DNA of 63,148 nucleotides, taken from contig CAAGJQ010000123.1 in NCBI GenBank assembly GCA_900770295.1, forward strand, positions 1-63,148, written 5' to 3'. The notes under the pieces are model-generated. The model was given only the letters and a program-made list of their open reading frames with translations, did not search any database and was not told where the DNA came from. Shown here piece after piece: positions 55,371 through 63,148 of the stretch (the stretch's first letter is position 1; every line of letters begins with the position of its first letter). This DNA comes from an uncultured Oscillibacter sp. Lineage in GTDB: Bacteria; Bacillota; Clostridia; Oscillospirales; Oscillospiraceae. Both the position numbers and the translations under genes were made by a program.

Positions 55371-55568
55371 GGTTTCTCTTACCGGTGCGGGATTCCGGCA
55401 ACACCGGGCAGAAGACAGCCCCGCTAGATTTGCTGCCCTCTGAAGACCTTTTGAGTTCGGCCTGCTGAATTGCTTCCCTAAATCATACGCTTTTCCACAC
55501 CGTAAATCAATCTGATGGCACTCCTTTATTTACTGCATCAAACATGCGGCGGCGTCCTTGATGGATGA

Positions 55569-55759
55569 GACCTCAAGTCTGCTGGCTTTTCGGCGGAGGA
55601 CGCCTCAGCCTCCTCTGATGGCACTGCGCCCCGGATCAAGACGCCGGTGATCATCCGGGGCTGTACGCTGTACTTCACGGTCAACCATGCGGACGGCAGG
55701 ACGCTGGCCGGAGCCAGGCTTCCAGCGACGTTATGTGAAATATTTTCTAGCAGCTCTTG
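55569..55759 (+). pseudogene. Coding remnant of a secreted-protein-like segment
   Basis: An open frame without start codon whose translation contains TPVIIRGCTLYFTVNHADGR then TLAGAR, which looks like part of a beta-sandwich of a surface protein. It runs into the ppdK-like repeat B. Family not identified. Confidence 0.35.
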
Positions 55760-55798
55760 ATCGCAGCCTGAGCGGCCACACATATTGCGGGGAAATGG
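55750..55798 (-). repeat. Decayed copy of the ppdK 3' end (copy B)
   Basis: Minus strand reading gives AAQAAIKSC-stop, close to AAAQAAIKG-stop of ppdK. In the core AGCYCTTGATSGCAGCC (Y, S variable) and GAGCGGC, 23 of 25 bases equal the ppdK end. It pairs with copy A (50117-50165) as direct repeats flanking the LRR gene. Confidence 0.65.
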
Positions 55799-55799
55799 C

Positions 55800-55934
55800 C
55801 CCTGGCAGAATGCGTTAGAATTAGATATCAATCAGGTCAAAGAGTATGGCATACGTTATGATCATAAGCAGGACAAGTTCTTTTGCAAATTGGCGTTGCT
55901 TTATGCTGAGGGGGCGAAATCATCAACAGAATGA
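55800..55934 (+). pseudogene. C-terminal remnant of an unidentified protein
   Basis: Open frame without start ending in a TGA at 55932; it reads ALELDINQVKEYGIRYDHKQ then DKFFCKLALLYAEGAKSSTE. The sequence looks like real protein but uses AT-rich codons (TTA, AAT, AAA) unlike the neighbours, consistent with a transferred and truncated gene. No family recognised. Confidence 0.4.
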
Positions 55935-55958
55935 AATCCAGAAAATGTATGAAGAGTA

Positions 55959-55987
55959 TGGACATTTTTTTCTCACTGTGCTATACT
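55959..55987 (+). promoter_or_regulatory. Promoter of the etfB-etfA-lctD operon
   Basis: TGGACA (55959-55964), 17 nt, TATACT (55982-55987) with TGC directly upstream of the -10 box (extended -10). Confidence 0.8.
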
Positions 55988-56020
55988 GCTTTAAAGCATA
56001 AAATATCTCACTTTAAAGTG
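55988..56020 (+). promoter_or_regulatory. Two CTTTAAAG palindromes just downstream of the promoter
   Basis: GCTTTAAAGC (55988-55997) and CACTTTAAAGTG (56009-56020), both perfect palindromes with the same core, centres 22 bp apart (about two helix turns). Their position at the transcription start fits a repressor operator for the lactate operon. No regulator gene is adjacent. Confidence 0.6.
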
Positions 56021-56061
56021 CTAAATCCTATACTGCCAGGATATCTGAAAGGTATGATGCA

Positions 56062-56850
56062 ATGAAAATCATCGTGTGCATGAAACAGGTTCCTCTGAGT
56101 TCCAAGGTGGAGATCGACGAGGAGACCGGAAACCTCAAGCGCCTGGGGGCCGCCACCCGTACCAATCCCTTCGACCTGTTCGCCCTGGAGTGCGCCCTGC
56201 GCATCCGGGACCAGATCGGCGGCACCGTGACGGTTCTGACCATGGGCCCCCAGCAGACGGAGAGCATGATCCGGGACGCCTACATGATGGGCGCGGACGA
56301 TGCTGTGGTCCTCTCGGACCGCAAGTTTGCCGGCTCGGACGTGCTGGCCACCTCCTACACCCTCTCCCAGGGCATCCGGATGTTGGGAGGCGCGGACCTG
56401 ATCATCTGCGGCCGTCAGACCACTGACGGCGACACTGCCCAGATCGGCCCCGCCATCGCCGAGCATTTACATCTCCCCCACGCGGCCTGGGTCAACGCCA
56501 TCACCGACGTGAATGGAAAACGCATTCAGGTGCGGCAGGACCTGACCAGTGTGTTCCAGATCAGCGAGATGGCCTATCCCTGCCTGATCACGGTGGACAA
56601 GGACATCTGCGTCCCCCGGCTGCCCTCCTACCGCCGCAAGGCGGAGGCCGCCGCCAAGCCCATCCGCGTGGTGTCCTGCAAAGACCTCCCCGACCCTGAC
56701 ATGACCCGCTTCGGCCTGGTGGGCTCTCCCACCACGGTAGAGCGCATCTTCCCGCCTCCCGCCGGCGCCGGCAATGTCACCCTGGAGGGCACTGCCGCCG
56801 AGAAGGCCGGTCAGCTCTTTGAACTGCTGGCCGCCGCCAAGTACTTCTGA
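56062..56850 (+). CDS. etfB: Electron transfer flavoprotein beta subunit (LctB-like)
   Basis: A 262-residue EtfB. KIIVCMKQVP at the start, NPFDLFALECALRI and the SEMAYPCLITVDKDI-like region are typical; the NAD/bifurcating-FAD site of the Etf lies largely in this subunit. It forms a complex with EtfA (56862) and the FAD lactate dehydrogenase (58057). This gene order (etfB-etfA-lctD) is that of the LctBCD complex of Acetobacterium woodii, which drives lactate oxidation with NAD+ by coupled oxidation of ferredoxin (flavin-based electron confurcation). Ribosome site AAAGG. Confidence 0.95.
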   Translation: MKIIVCMKQVPLSSKVEIDEETGNLKRLGAATRTNPFDLFALECALRIRDQIGGTVTVLTMGPQQTESMIRDAYMMGADDAVVLSDRKFAGSDVLATSYTLSQGIRMLGGADLIICGRQTTDGDTAQIGPAIAEHLHLPHAAWVNAITDVNGKRIQVRQDLTSVFQISEMAYPCLITVDKDICVPRLPSYRRKAEAAAKPIRVVSCKDLPDPDMTRFGLVGSPTTVERIFPPPAGAGNVTLEGTAAEKAGQLFELLAAAKYF

Positions 56851-56861
56851 GGAGGGGCAAG

Positions 56862-58055
56862 ATGGAATTTCTGAAATTTGACATGTCCCGCTGCGACCTC
56901 TGCGGGCAATGCATTGAAAAATGTCCCTTCGGGGCGCTCCAAATGGAGAAGGACGGCATCGCTGTGAGCGAAAAGTGCCGCATGTGCTCCGTCTGCGTCA
57001 AGACCTGCCCCCAGCGGGCCATCCGGTTCGAGCAGGTGGCAAAGTCCTTTGACAAGGACAAGTGGAAGGATATCCTGGTCTATGCGGAGCAGGAAAACGG
57101 CACCGTTCACCCTGTTGTTTACGAGCTGATCGGCGAGGCCCGGAAGCTGGCCGCCAAGGTGGGCTATGACGTCAGCTGCGTTATCGTGGGCGGCGAAGGC
57201 ACCAGGAAGAATGCGGAAAAGCTGCTGCCCTACGGGGTAAAAGAGGTCTTTGTCTATGAGCATCCCGGCTTCGAGGGCTTCAAGGCGGACTGCTACTCCG
57301 ACGCCGTGGCGGACTGCATCTCCTCCATCAAGCCCTCCTGCGTGCTGATCGGTGCCACGGCCTGCGGCCGCTCCCTGGCCCCGCGCCTTTCCACCCGGTT
57401 CCACACCGGCCTGACCGCCGACTGTACGGAACTGCGGATGAAGGATAACACCGACCTGGTCCAGATTCGCCCCGCCTTCGGCGGCAACATCATGGCCCAG
57501 ATCGTGATCACCAACTCCCGGCCCCAGTTTGCCACCGTCCGCTACAAGGTCATGGACAAGGCGAAAAAGGTCCCAAACCCCACCGGCAAGGTCACCATCT
57601 GCGACGCAACGGAGCTGATGGTCCGCTCCGGCATCTCCATTGTGGAGCGGGCCGCCATCACCCGGACGAAATCCATCGAGGAAGAGGATGTGCTGGTAGT
57701 GGCCGGACGGGGCGTCAAGACCGCCAAGGATGTGGAGATGGTCCGGGAGCTGGCGACGCTCCTGGGCGGACAGCTCTGCTTTACCCGTCCCATGGTGGAG
57801 GGCGGCTTCGGCGACGCCGCCCATCAGATCGGCCTCTCTGGCCGCACCGTCAAGCCCAAGCTCATCATCACCTGCGGCGTTTCCGGCGCGGTGCAGTTCA
57901 CCGCCTGTATGAATACCGCCCAGACCATCGTGGCCATCAATACCGACCCGGAGGCCCAGATTTTCCGCATCGCCCACTACCGCATTGTGGATGACCTGTA
58001 CCAGATTGTTCCGGACCTGATCGCCCGCATCAAAACAGCAAAGGAGGCTGAGTGA
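56862..58055 (+). CDS. etfA: Electron transfer flavoprotein alpha subunit with N-terminal ferredoxin domain (LctC-like)
   Basis: A 397-residue EtfA with an extra N-terminal double-cluster ferredoxin domain (residues 1-60): CDLCGQCIEKCPFG and CRMCSVCVKTCPQR. After that come the Etf alpha N-terminal domain and the C-terminal FAD domain (GRGVKTAKDVEM, GGFGDAAHQIGLSGRTVKP, CGVSGAVQF, NTDPEAQIFRIAHY). The ferredoxin extension is diagnostic for LctC-type subunits that take electrons from external ferredoxin. Ribosome site GAGGAGGGG, 11 nt after etfB. Confidence 0.95.
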   Translation: MEFLKFDMSRCDLCGQCIEKCPFGALQMEKDGIAVSEKCRMCSVCVKTCPQRAIRFEQVAKSFDKDKWKDILVYAEQENGTVHPVVYELIGEARKLAAKVGYDVSCVIVGGEGTRKNAEKLLPYGVKEVFVYEHPGFEGFKADCYSDAVADCISSIKPSCVLIGATACGRSLAPRLSTRFHTGLTADCTELRMKDNTDLVQIRPAFGGNIMAQIVITNSRPQFATVRYKVMDKAKKVPNPTGKVTICDATELMVRSGISIVERAAITRTKSIEEEDVLVVAGRGVKTAKDVEMVRELATLLGGQLCFTRPMVEGGFGDAAHQIGLSGRTVKPKLIITCGVSGAVQFTACMNTAQTIVAINTDPEAQIFRIAHYRIVDDLYQIVPDLIARIKTAKEAE

Positions 58056-58056
58056 T

Positions 58057-59472
58057 ATGCCTTATCCTTATAAGAAAATGGACGAGCAGGATTTTGCGTA
58101 TATCCGCTCGGTCACCGACCCCGCCCGCGTCTGGGTAGGGGAGGCTATTGCCAAAGAGTTTTACCATGATGAAATGCCGGAGTACGGCGTGTTCCCGCCG
58201 GAGCTGTACGTGGAGGTTTTGACGAAGGAAGAAGTCTCCGCCATCATGAAGTACGCCTATGAGAACAACATCCCGGTGGTGGCCCGGGGCGCGGGCACGG
58301 GCCTTGCCGGCGGCGCCAACTGCAAATACGGCGGCATCATGCTGTCCCTCATGAAGATGAACAGGATCTTTCCGGTGGACACCCAGAATATGACCGTCAC
58401 CGCCCAGCCCGGCGCGCTGATCTCCGAGGTGGCCGCGGCGGCGGCGGAAGTCGGCCTGTTCTATCCGCCCGACCCCGGGGAAAAAACCGCCTCCATCGGC
58501 GGCTCCATTATCACCAACGCCGGTGGTATGCGGGCGGTCCGTTACGGCGTGACCCGGGATTATGTCCGCTGCATTGAGGCCGTCATGCCCAACGGCGACA
58601 TCGTCCACTTCTCCTCCAACGTGGTGAAAAACACCACCGGCTTTGATGTCAAGGACCTGGTGGTGGGCTCCGAGGGCATCCTGTGTATCTGCACGGAGGT
58701 GACGCTGAAGCTGATCCCCGCCCCCAACTGCACCTGCACTCTGGTCATTCCCTTTGAGAGCCTGGAGAAGTGCATCGACTGCGTGCCCGTGCTGCTGCGT
58801 CTGCCCTTTGTCCCCACCGCTGTGGAGTTCCTGGAGCGGGAGCTCATCGACATCGTGGAGCGGAACCTCCACAAGATGCTGCCGGTCCGGGAGGGCGCTG
58901 CTGTCCTCATCGTCATGTACGACGCCTCCTCCCAGGAGGAACTGACCCAGTGCTGTGACGCGGCTGCCGCCGCCGCTCTGGAGGCCGGAGCCCTGGACGT
59001 GGCGCTGGCCGACACGCCGGAGCGCATCGGCTCCGTCTGGTCCGTCCGTGCCGCCATTCTGGAGGGCATGAAGGCCGACTCCGTGGGCCAGGAGGAGTGC
59101 GATGTGGTGGTGCCCCGGTCCAGAATCGCGGAGTTCGTGAAAGCCGCCAAGAGCATCTGCCTGTCCCACGGCGTGGTGGTGGAGCCCTGCGGCCACGCCG
59201 GCGACGGCAACATCCACACGGAGATGCTGCGCCAGCCCGGCATGACCGACGAGGAGTGGAAATCCGCCACTCATGCTTGTCTTGTAGAGTTGTACGCCAA
59301 GAGTAAGGAACTGGGCGGCCAGCTCTCCGGCGAGCACGGCATCGGCAACGGGCGGCTGGAATTCCTGAAGCCCTTCATCGGCGACGAGATGTACCAGCTC
59401 TACCGGAACATCAAGCTGGCTTTCGATCCCAAGCTGATCCTGAACCCCGGTAAGATGATCACCTTTGACTGA
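58057..59472 (+). CDS. lctD: FAD-dependent lactate/2-hydroxyacid dehydrogenase (LctD/GlcD-like)
   Basis: A 471-residue FAD_binding_4 / GlcD-family protein. The FAD-binding part contains PVVARGAGTGLAGGAN, PGALISEV and GGSIITNAGGMRAVRYG; the C-terminal FAD-oxidase domain ends with GHAGDGNIHTE and SGEHGIGNGRLEFL. Starts 1 nt after the etfA stop, with AAGGAGG inside the etfA end. With the bifurcating Etf it would oxidise lactate to pyruvate; glycolate or another 2-hydroxyacid cannot be excluded. Confidence 0.92.
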   Translation: MPYPYKKMDEQDFAYIRSVTDPARVWVGEAIAKEFYHDEMPEYGVFPPELYVEVLTKEEVSAIMKYAYENNIPVVARGAGTGLAGGANCKYGGIMLSLMKMNRIFPVDTQNMTVTAQPGALISEVAAAAAEVGLFYPPDPGEKTASIGGSIITNAGGMRAVRYGVTRDYVRCIEAVMPNGDIVHFSSNVVKNTTGFDVKDLVVGSEGILCICTEVTLKLIPAPNCTCTLVIPFESLEKCIDCVPVLLRLPFVPTAVEFLERELIDIVERNLHKMLPVREGAAVLIVMYDASSQEELTQCCDAAAAAALEAGALDVALADTPERIGSVWSVRAAILEGMKADSVGQEECDVVVPRSRIAEFVKAAKSICLSHGVVVEPCGHAGDGNIHTEMLRQPGMTDEEWKSATHACLVELYAKSKELGGQLSGEHGIGNGRLEFLKPFIGDEMYQLYRNIKLAFDPKLILNPGKMITFD

Positions 59473-59540
59473 GGATTTTCTCCCTTTGGGAAGATCAATA
59501 TAGCGGCACATTTGAGAATAGAGAAAGAGGTATCCGCACT

Positions 59541-60710
59541 ATGGTAGACAAGAACAAAATGCCCCTGGCAGTCGGTGTGGCCTTCGTGGCCTTCACCACC
59601 CAATTCGGCGGCGGCTTCGCCTCCGGCGCGCAGATCTACTCCTACTTCATCAACTATGGCATCTGGGGCCTGTTCCTGCCCTTGCTGTCCCAGTTCCTGC
59701 TGGCCTTCTTCTTCTGGTACGGCCTGCGCTACGCGTTCCTGCACAAGACCTACGACTACCGCGCCTTTGGCGACAGCTTCTACGGCAAGTATAAGGTGCT
59801 GTTTTCCAACCTCTATGAGATCACCTACCTGATTCTGATCGCCACCGCCACCTCCGCGGCTTTCGCCACCGGCGGCTCCACTCTGAACAGCCTGTTCGGC
59901 ATTCCTTACTGGATGTGCACCCTGGTGGTGGGTGTGTTCATCTTCATCATCTCCCTGTACGGCACCAACATCGTGCGGAAATGCGCCTCCACGCTGTCTG
60001 TGCTGATCATCATCGGCCTGGTGGTCGTGCTGGTTCCCAACATCATTGTTCAGTTCGGCACCATTGCGGAGTCCATTGGCCGGATGGCCGCCGGTGAGCT
60101 GCCTGTCAGCTCCAGCGAGAGCGGCCTGTTCGGCGCCGCCCTGAAGAGCGCCATCCTGTACTTCGCGTTCCAGCTGCCCTCCATCGGCCTCATGTACCAG
60201 CACACCGAGCCCCTGACGGATGTGAAGCAGGTGGACCGCGCCGCCCTGTACATGTTCCTGTGCAACTTCATCGCTATGATGCTCTCCATCATCGGCATGC
60301 TGGCCATCGCCTTCAAGCCGGAGCTGGAAGGTGCCTCCGTTCCCATGTTGGTGTTTGTTCAGAATGGCGTGGGCGCAGGCATTCTGACTCCCATCATCTC
60401 CATCCTCATTATCCTGGGCGCTGTGTCCACCGGCGTCAACATGATCGCCGGCATCGTGGCCCGTACCGTCAACGCGGTGGAGCGCCGCATGGACGAGAGC
60501 AAGCGGGCCAACGGCCACATGATTCGGTCCGCTGTGGCTGCCCTGATCTTTACCGTGGGCGTCTGGGCCATCTCTCAGGTGGGCCTGATGGCCATCGTCA
60601 AGAAGGGCTATGCATACCTGGGCTATGCCGGCTTCATCTCTGTGCTGATCCCCTTCGTGCTGTCCATGCTGCACATCGGTCCCTTCGGCAAGGAGGAAAA
60701 GAAGCAGTAA
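59541..60710 (+). CDS. YkvI-like membrane protein, probable transporter
   Basis: A 389-residue protein with about ten to eleven hydrophobic segments. The start (VGVAFVAFTTQFGGGFASG) with a broken first helix is the pattern of the YkvI/COG3949 group of the APC-like superfamily. Substrate unknown. Because it lies in the operon of a hydroxyacid dehydrogenase and upstream of a dehydratase, uptake of a hydroxy or sugar acid is a reasonable guess but not shown. AGAGGTA ribosome site, 69 nt after lctD with no terminator between them. Confidence 0.8.
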   Translation: MVDKNKMPLAVGVAFVAFTTQFGGGFASGAQIYSYFINYGIWGLFLPLLSQFLLAFFFWYGLRYAFLHKTYDYRAFGDSFYGKYKVLFSNLYEITYLILIATATSAAFATGGSTLNSLFGIPYWMCTLVVGVFIFIISLYGTNIVRKCASTLSVLIIIGLVVVLVPNIIVQFGTIAESIGRMAAGELPVSSSESGLFGAALKSAILYFAFQLPSIGLMYQHTEPLTDVKQVDRAALYMFLCNFIAMMLSIIGMLAIAFKPELEGASVPMLVFVQNGVGAGILTPIISILIILGAVSTGVNMIAGIVARTVNAVERRMDESKRANGHMIRSAVAALIFTVGVWAISQVGLMAIVKKGYAYLGYAGFISVLIPFVLSMLHIGPFGKEEKKQ

Positions 60711-60730
60711 GACTGTTTCGCCAAACCGTT

Positions 60731-60765
60731 ACACGGCGCAGGGACATCCCTGCGCCGTGTTTTCA
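60731..60765 (+). terminator. Terminator between the transporter and the dehydratase gene
   Basis: ACACGGCGCAGGG-ACAT-CCCTGCGCCGTGT followed by TTTC. It lies 20 nt after the transporter stop and 27 nt before the next ATG, so the dehydratase depends on read-through or on a promoter not recognised here. Confidence 0.8.
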
Positions 60766-60791
60766 AATCTCAATAAGGAAGTGTTTCCCAT

Positions 60792-62474
60792 ATGCAGGAC
60801 AAATTCAAAGCTGGCACCTTCATGCCGGACAGCATGATCTCCTGCCGTACCCTCTATAAGGCCAACGGCTTCTCCGACGACGACTTCTCCCGCCCCGTCA
60901 TCGGCATCTGCGACTCCTTTACGGACATCGTCCCCGGCCACAAAAACCTGCGGGAGCTTAGCGAGCAAGTGAAATACGGCGTCTACCGGGCGGGCGGAAC
61001 CCCGGTGGAGTTCGGCTGCATCGCCGTCTGCGACGGTGTCTGCACCACCCACAGCGGCTCCCGCTACTCACTGCCCTCCCGGGAGATCGTGGCGGACGGC
61101 ATTGAGATCATGGCCCGTGCCCACCGGCTGGACGGCCTGGTGCTGGTGGGCTCCTGCGACAAGACGGTGCCCGGCATGCTGATGGCCGCCGCCCGGCTGG
61201 ATATCCCCTGCATCTTCCTGGCGGGAGGATGCATGCTGGGCGGACCCTCTTTCGGCGGGAAGCGGAAGTCGGACTCCACCTCCTCGGAAGAGGCCTACGG
61301 CATGTACCAGGCCGGGAAGGTGTCCCGGGAAGAGGTGCTGGAGCTGACAGACGCCTGCTGCCCCACCATCGGCTCCTGCCAGCACATGGCCACCGCCAAC
61401 TCCATGTGCTGCATGGCGGAGGCCATGGGCATGAGCCTGCCCGGCTCCGCCGCCATCCCCGCCGTCTACAACGCCCGGACCCGGGCCGCCCTGGAGACCG
61501 GCGAGACCATCGTGGAGATGGTTCGGAACGGCCTGACCGCCCGGGACATCATCACGGAGGAATCCATCCGCAACGCCATCATGGTACTGATGGCCACCGG
61601 GGGCTCCACCAACTGCGTCATTCACACCTGCGCCATCGCCCATGAGATCGGCATTCCCGCCAAGACTGTCATGGGGTGGTTCGAGGAGTACGGCACCACC
61701 GTCCCCCTGATCTGCCGCATCAACCCGGCCTCCAAGGACTACGACGCCGAGGACTTCTATCAGGCGGGCGGCATCCCGGAGGTGCAGCGGCAGCTTGCAT
61801 CCATCCTGTACAAGGACTGCATGACCGTCACCGGCCGCACCATGGGGGAGAACGCGGCGAATTGCCGCAGCCTGTACCCGAAGAATCCGGAGGTCATCAC
61901 CTCTTTGGACAAACCCTTCTCTACGCTCGCGGGCCTTGCTATCATGCACGGCAATCTGGCCCCCGACACGGCGGTGGCCAAGCCCGCCGCCATCGCCCCG
62001 GAGGTTCGGCACTTTGAGGGCACCGCCATCTGCTTCTCCGGAGAGGACGAGGCCAACGAGGCCATCGGCAGGCAGCTGGTGAAGCCCGGCCACGTGGTGG
62101 TGGTCCGATACGCGGGCCCTAAGGGCGCCCCCGGTATGCCGGAGATGTTCAAGCCCATGAAGCTGCTGTACGGCCAGGGGCTGAACAAGTGCACCGCCCT
62201 CATCACCGACGGACGGTTCTCCGGCACCAACAACGGCTGCTTTGTGGGCCATATCTCTCCGGAAGCGGCCTCCGGCGGGCCCATCGCCCTGATCGAGGAC
62301 GGGGACAAAATTGTCATCGACGTGGTGGAGCGCCGCATTGACCTGCTGGTTTCGGAGGAAGAGTTGGAGCGACGCAGGAAGGCGTTCCACTATACCCCCG
62401 CCCCGGTGGAGGGGTATCTGGCCCGCTACGCCCGGGACGCAAAAAGCGCGGACCAGGGCGGCATTCTGGAATGA
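60792..62474 (+). CDS. ilvD: IlvD/Edd-family dehydratase
   Basis: A 560-residue iron-sulfur dehydratase that removes water from a 2,3-dihydroxy acid to give a 2-keto acid. Family blocks: GICDSFTDIVPGH, CDGVCTTHSGSRYSLPSRE, the cluster cysteine in GSCDKTVPGM, GSCQHMATANSM, ATGGSTNC, RDGRFSGTN-like ITDGRFSGTNNG, and GHISPEA. The region after GIC reads as in clostridial oxygen-sensitive enzymes. No ilvB/N/C is adjacent, and its position after a hydroxyacid operon makes a sugar-acid or glycerate-type substrate as likely as the branched-chain pathway, so the symbol is tentative. AAGGAAG ribosome site. Confidence 0.85.
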   Translation: MQDKFKAGTFMPDSMISCRTLYKANGFSDDDFSRPVIGICDSFTDIVPGHKNLRELSEQVKYGVYRAGGTPVEFGCIAVCDGVCTTHSGSRYSLPSREIVADGIEIMARAHRLDGLVLVGSCDKTVPGMLMAAARLDIPCIFLAGGCMLGGPSFGGKRKSDSTSSEEAYGMYQAGKVSREEVLELTDACCPTIGSCQHMATANSMCCMAEAMGMSLPGSAAIPAVYNARTRAALETGETIVEMVRNGLTARDIITEESIRNAIMVLMATGGSTNCVIHTCAIAHEIGIPAKTVMGWFEEYGTTVPLICRINPASKDYDAEDFYQAGGIPEVQRQLASILYKDCMTVTGRTMGENAANCRSLYPKNPEVITSLDKPFSTLAGLAIMHGNLAPDTAVAKPAAIAPEVRHFEGTAICFSGEDEANEAIGRQLVKPGHVVVVRYAGPKGAPGMPEMFKPMKLLYGQGLNKCTALITDGRFSGTNNGCFVGHISPEAASGGPIALIEDGDKIVIDVVERRIDLLVSEEELERRRKAFHYTPAPVEGYLARYARDAKSADQGGILE

Positions 62475-62534
62475 TCCTCTTTAAAATCCGCATCATGGCT
62501 GCGGAAATGTTATCCGAACTTCTGGGTGACTGAA

Positions 62535-62573
62535 AAACGCATCCCATGGCTTTTGAAGCCATGGGATGCGTTT
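62535..62573. terminator. Bidirectional terminator (dehydratase / ppdK)
   Basis: AAACGCATCCCATGGCTT pairs exactly with AAGCCATGGGATGCGTTT around TTG; A run on the left and TTTGTTTT on the right serve both converging genes. Confidence 0.93.
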
Positions 62574-62619
62574 GTTTTATATACGCTGTGCGCTTATGCC
62601 AAAGGGGAGTTTATTTCCC

Positions 62620-63148
<529 letters not shown>

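Larger units (their letters stand above)
55371..56061. other. 691-nt gap with gene debris before the etf operon
   Basis: AT-richer than its surroundings. It holds the LRR upstream region, two plus-strand coding remnants (55569-55759 and 55800-55934), a ppdK-3'-end repeat (55750-55798), and the etf promoter with two palindromes. A 97-codon minus-strand open frame (55538-55831) runs across these pieces but has no ribosome site and shares its sequence with the repeat, so it is not called. Confidence 0.6.

Noticed and set aside
55538..55831. 97-codon minus-strand open frame upstream of the LRR gene
   Set aside because: It spans the ppdK-like repeat and a remnant coded on the other strand; no ribosome site.

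Overview
The window is chromosomal DNA from a GC-rich, anaerobic, low-copy-Firmicutes lineage. The gene families and their order fit the Oscillospiraceae (the Flavonifractor / Lawsonibacter / Oscillibacter neighbourhood). The evidence is the clostridial miaB-mutS-mutL-miaA-hfq string, the YggS-SepF-DivIVA division string, an EtfA with an N-terminal double-cluster ferredoxin domain beside an FAD lactate dehydrogenase, a clostridial IlvD-type dehydratase, pyruvate phosphate dikinase, and sigma-A promoters of the TTGACA-17-TATAAT type. Species cannot be read from the sequence. No tRNA, rRNA, CRISPR array, transposase or integrase was found.

Layout. 1-3.5 kb: ileS (3' part), lspA, rluD. 3.6-4 kb: a small HPr-like protein that lacks the PTS histidine but keeps the regulatory serine position (Crh-like). 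4-16.3 kb: tRNA modification and mismatch repair (miaB, mutS, mutL, miaA, hfq), interrupted by two small XRE regulators with face-to-face promoter pairs, a metallo-beta-lactamase-fold hydrolase, a CPBP protease, an AEC transporter and a tandem pair of flavodoxin-fold proteins. 16.3-19.7 kb: division cluster (HlyD-like protein, YggS, SepF, DivIVA). 19.7-23.9 kb: HAD phosphatase, XRE regulator with a perfect 17-bp inverted-repeat operator, MBOAT acyltransferase and SGNH-like partner. 23.9-26.2 kb: lepA, sandwiched between a second lepA head and a second lepA tail. 26.2-31 kb: two lipoproteins and a PAS protein without an output domain. 31.2-37.1 kb: carA, a carB-dapF fusion and a DUF1275 membrane protein. 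37.1-40.65 kb: a TPP-riboswitch-controlled thiamin-pyrimidine salvage operon (tenA-thiZ-thiX-thiY, minus strand). 40.7-43.8 kb: MATE pump, LysR regulator, small FUSC-like protein. 43.8-55.4 kb: cell-surface block on the minus strand (O-antigen-ligase-like protein, secreted subtilase, giant leucine-rich-repeat protein) with AT-richer, repeat-laden borders. 56-62.5 kb: electron-bifurcating lactate dehydrogenase operon (etfB-etfA-lctD) plus transporter and an IlvD-family dehydratase, converging on ppdK (3' part).

How genes work together. miaA and miaB act successively on A37 of tRNA; MutS and MutL form the mismatch-repair core. LctBCD would turn lactate or a related hydroxy acid into pyruvate, which PPDK can lift to PEP. 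TenA plus ThiXYZ salvage pyrimidine precursors under thiamin pyrophosphate control.

Most notable: (1) the full lepA gene lies between two spacers of about 143 bp that carry the same hairpin in opposite orientation, each flanked by direct repeats of about 80 bp made of lepA's own 5' or 3' end; (2) copies of the ppdK 3' end flank the giant LRR gene; (3) a single reading frame fuses CarB to a DapF domain whose first catalytic cysteine is alanine; (4) two small XRE genes carry overlapping opposed promoters. All positions were read by eye; no database or folding program was used.
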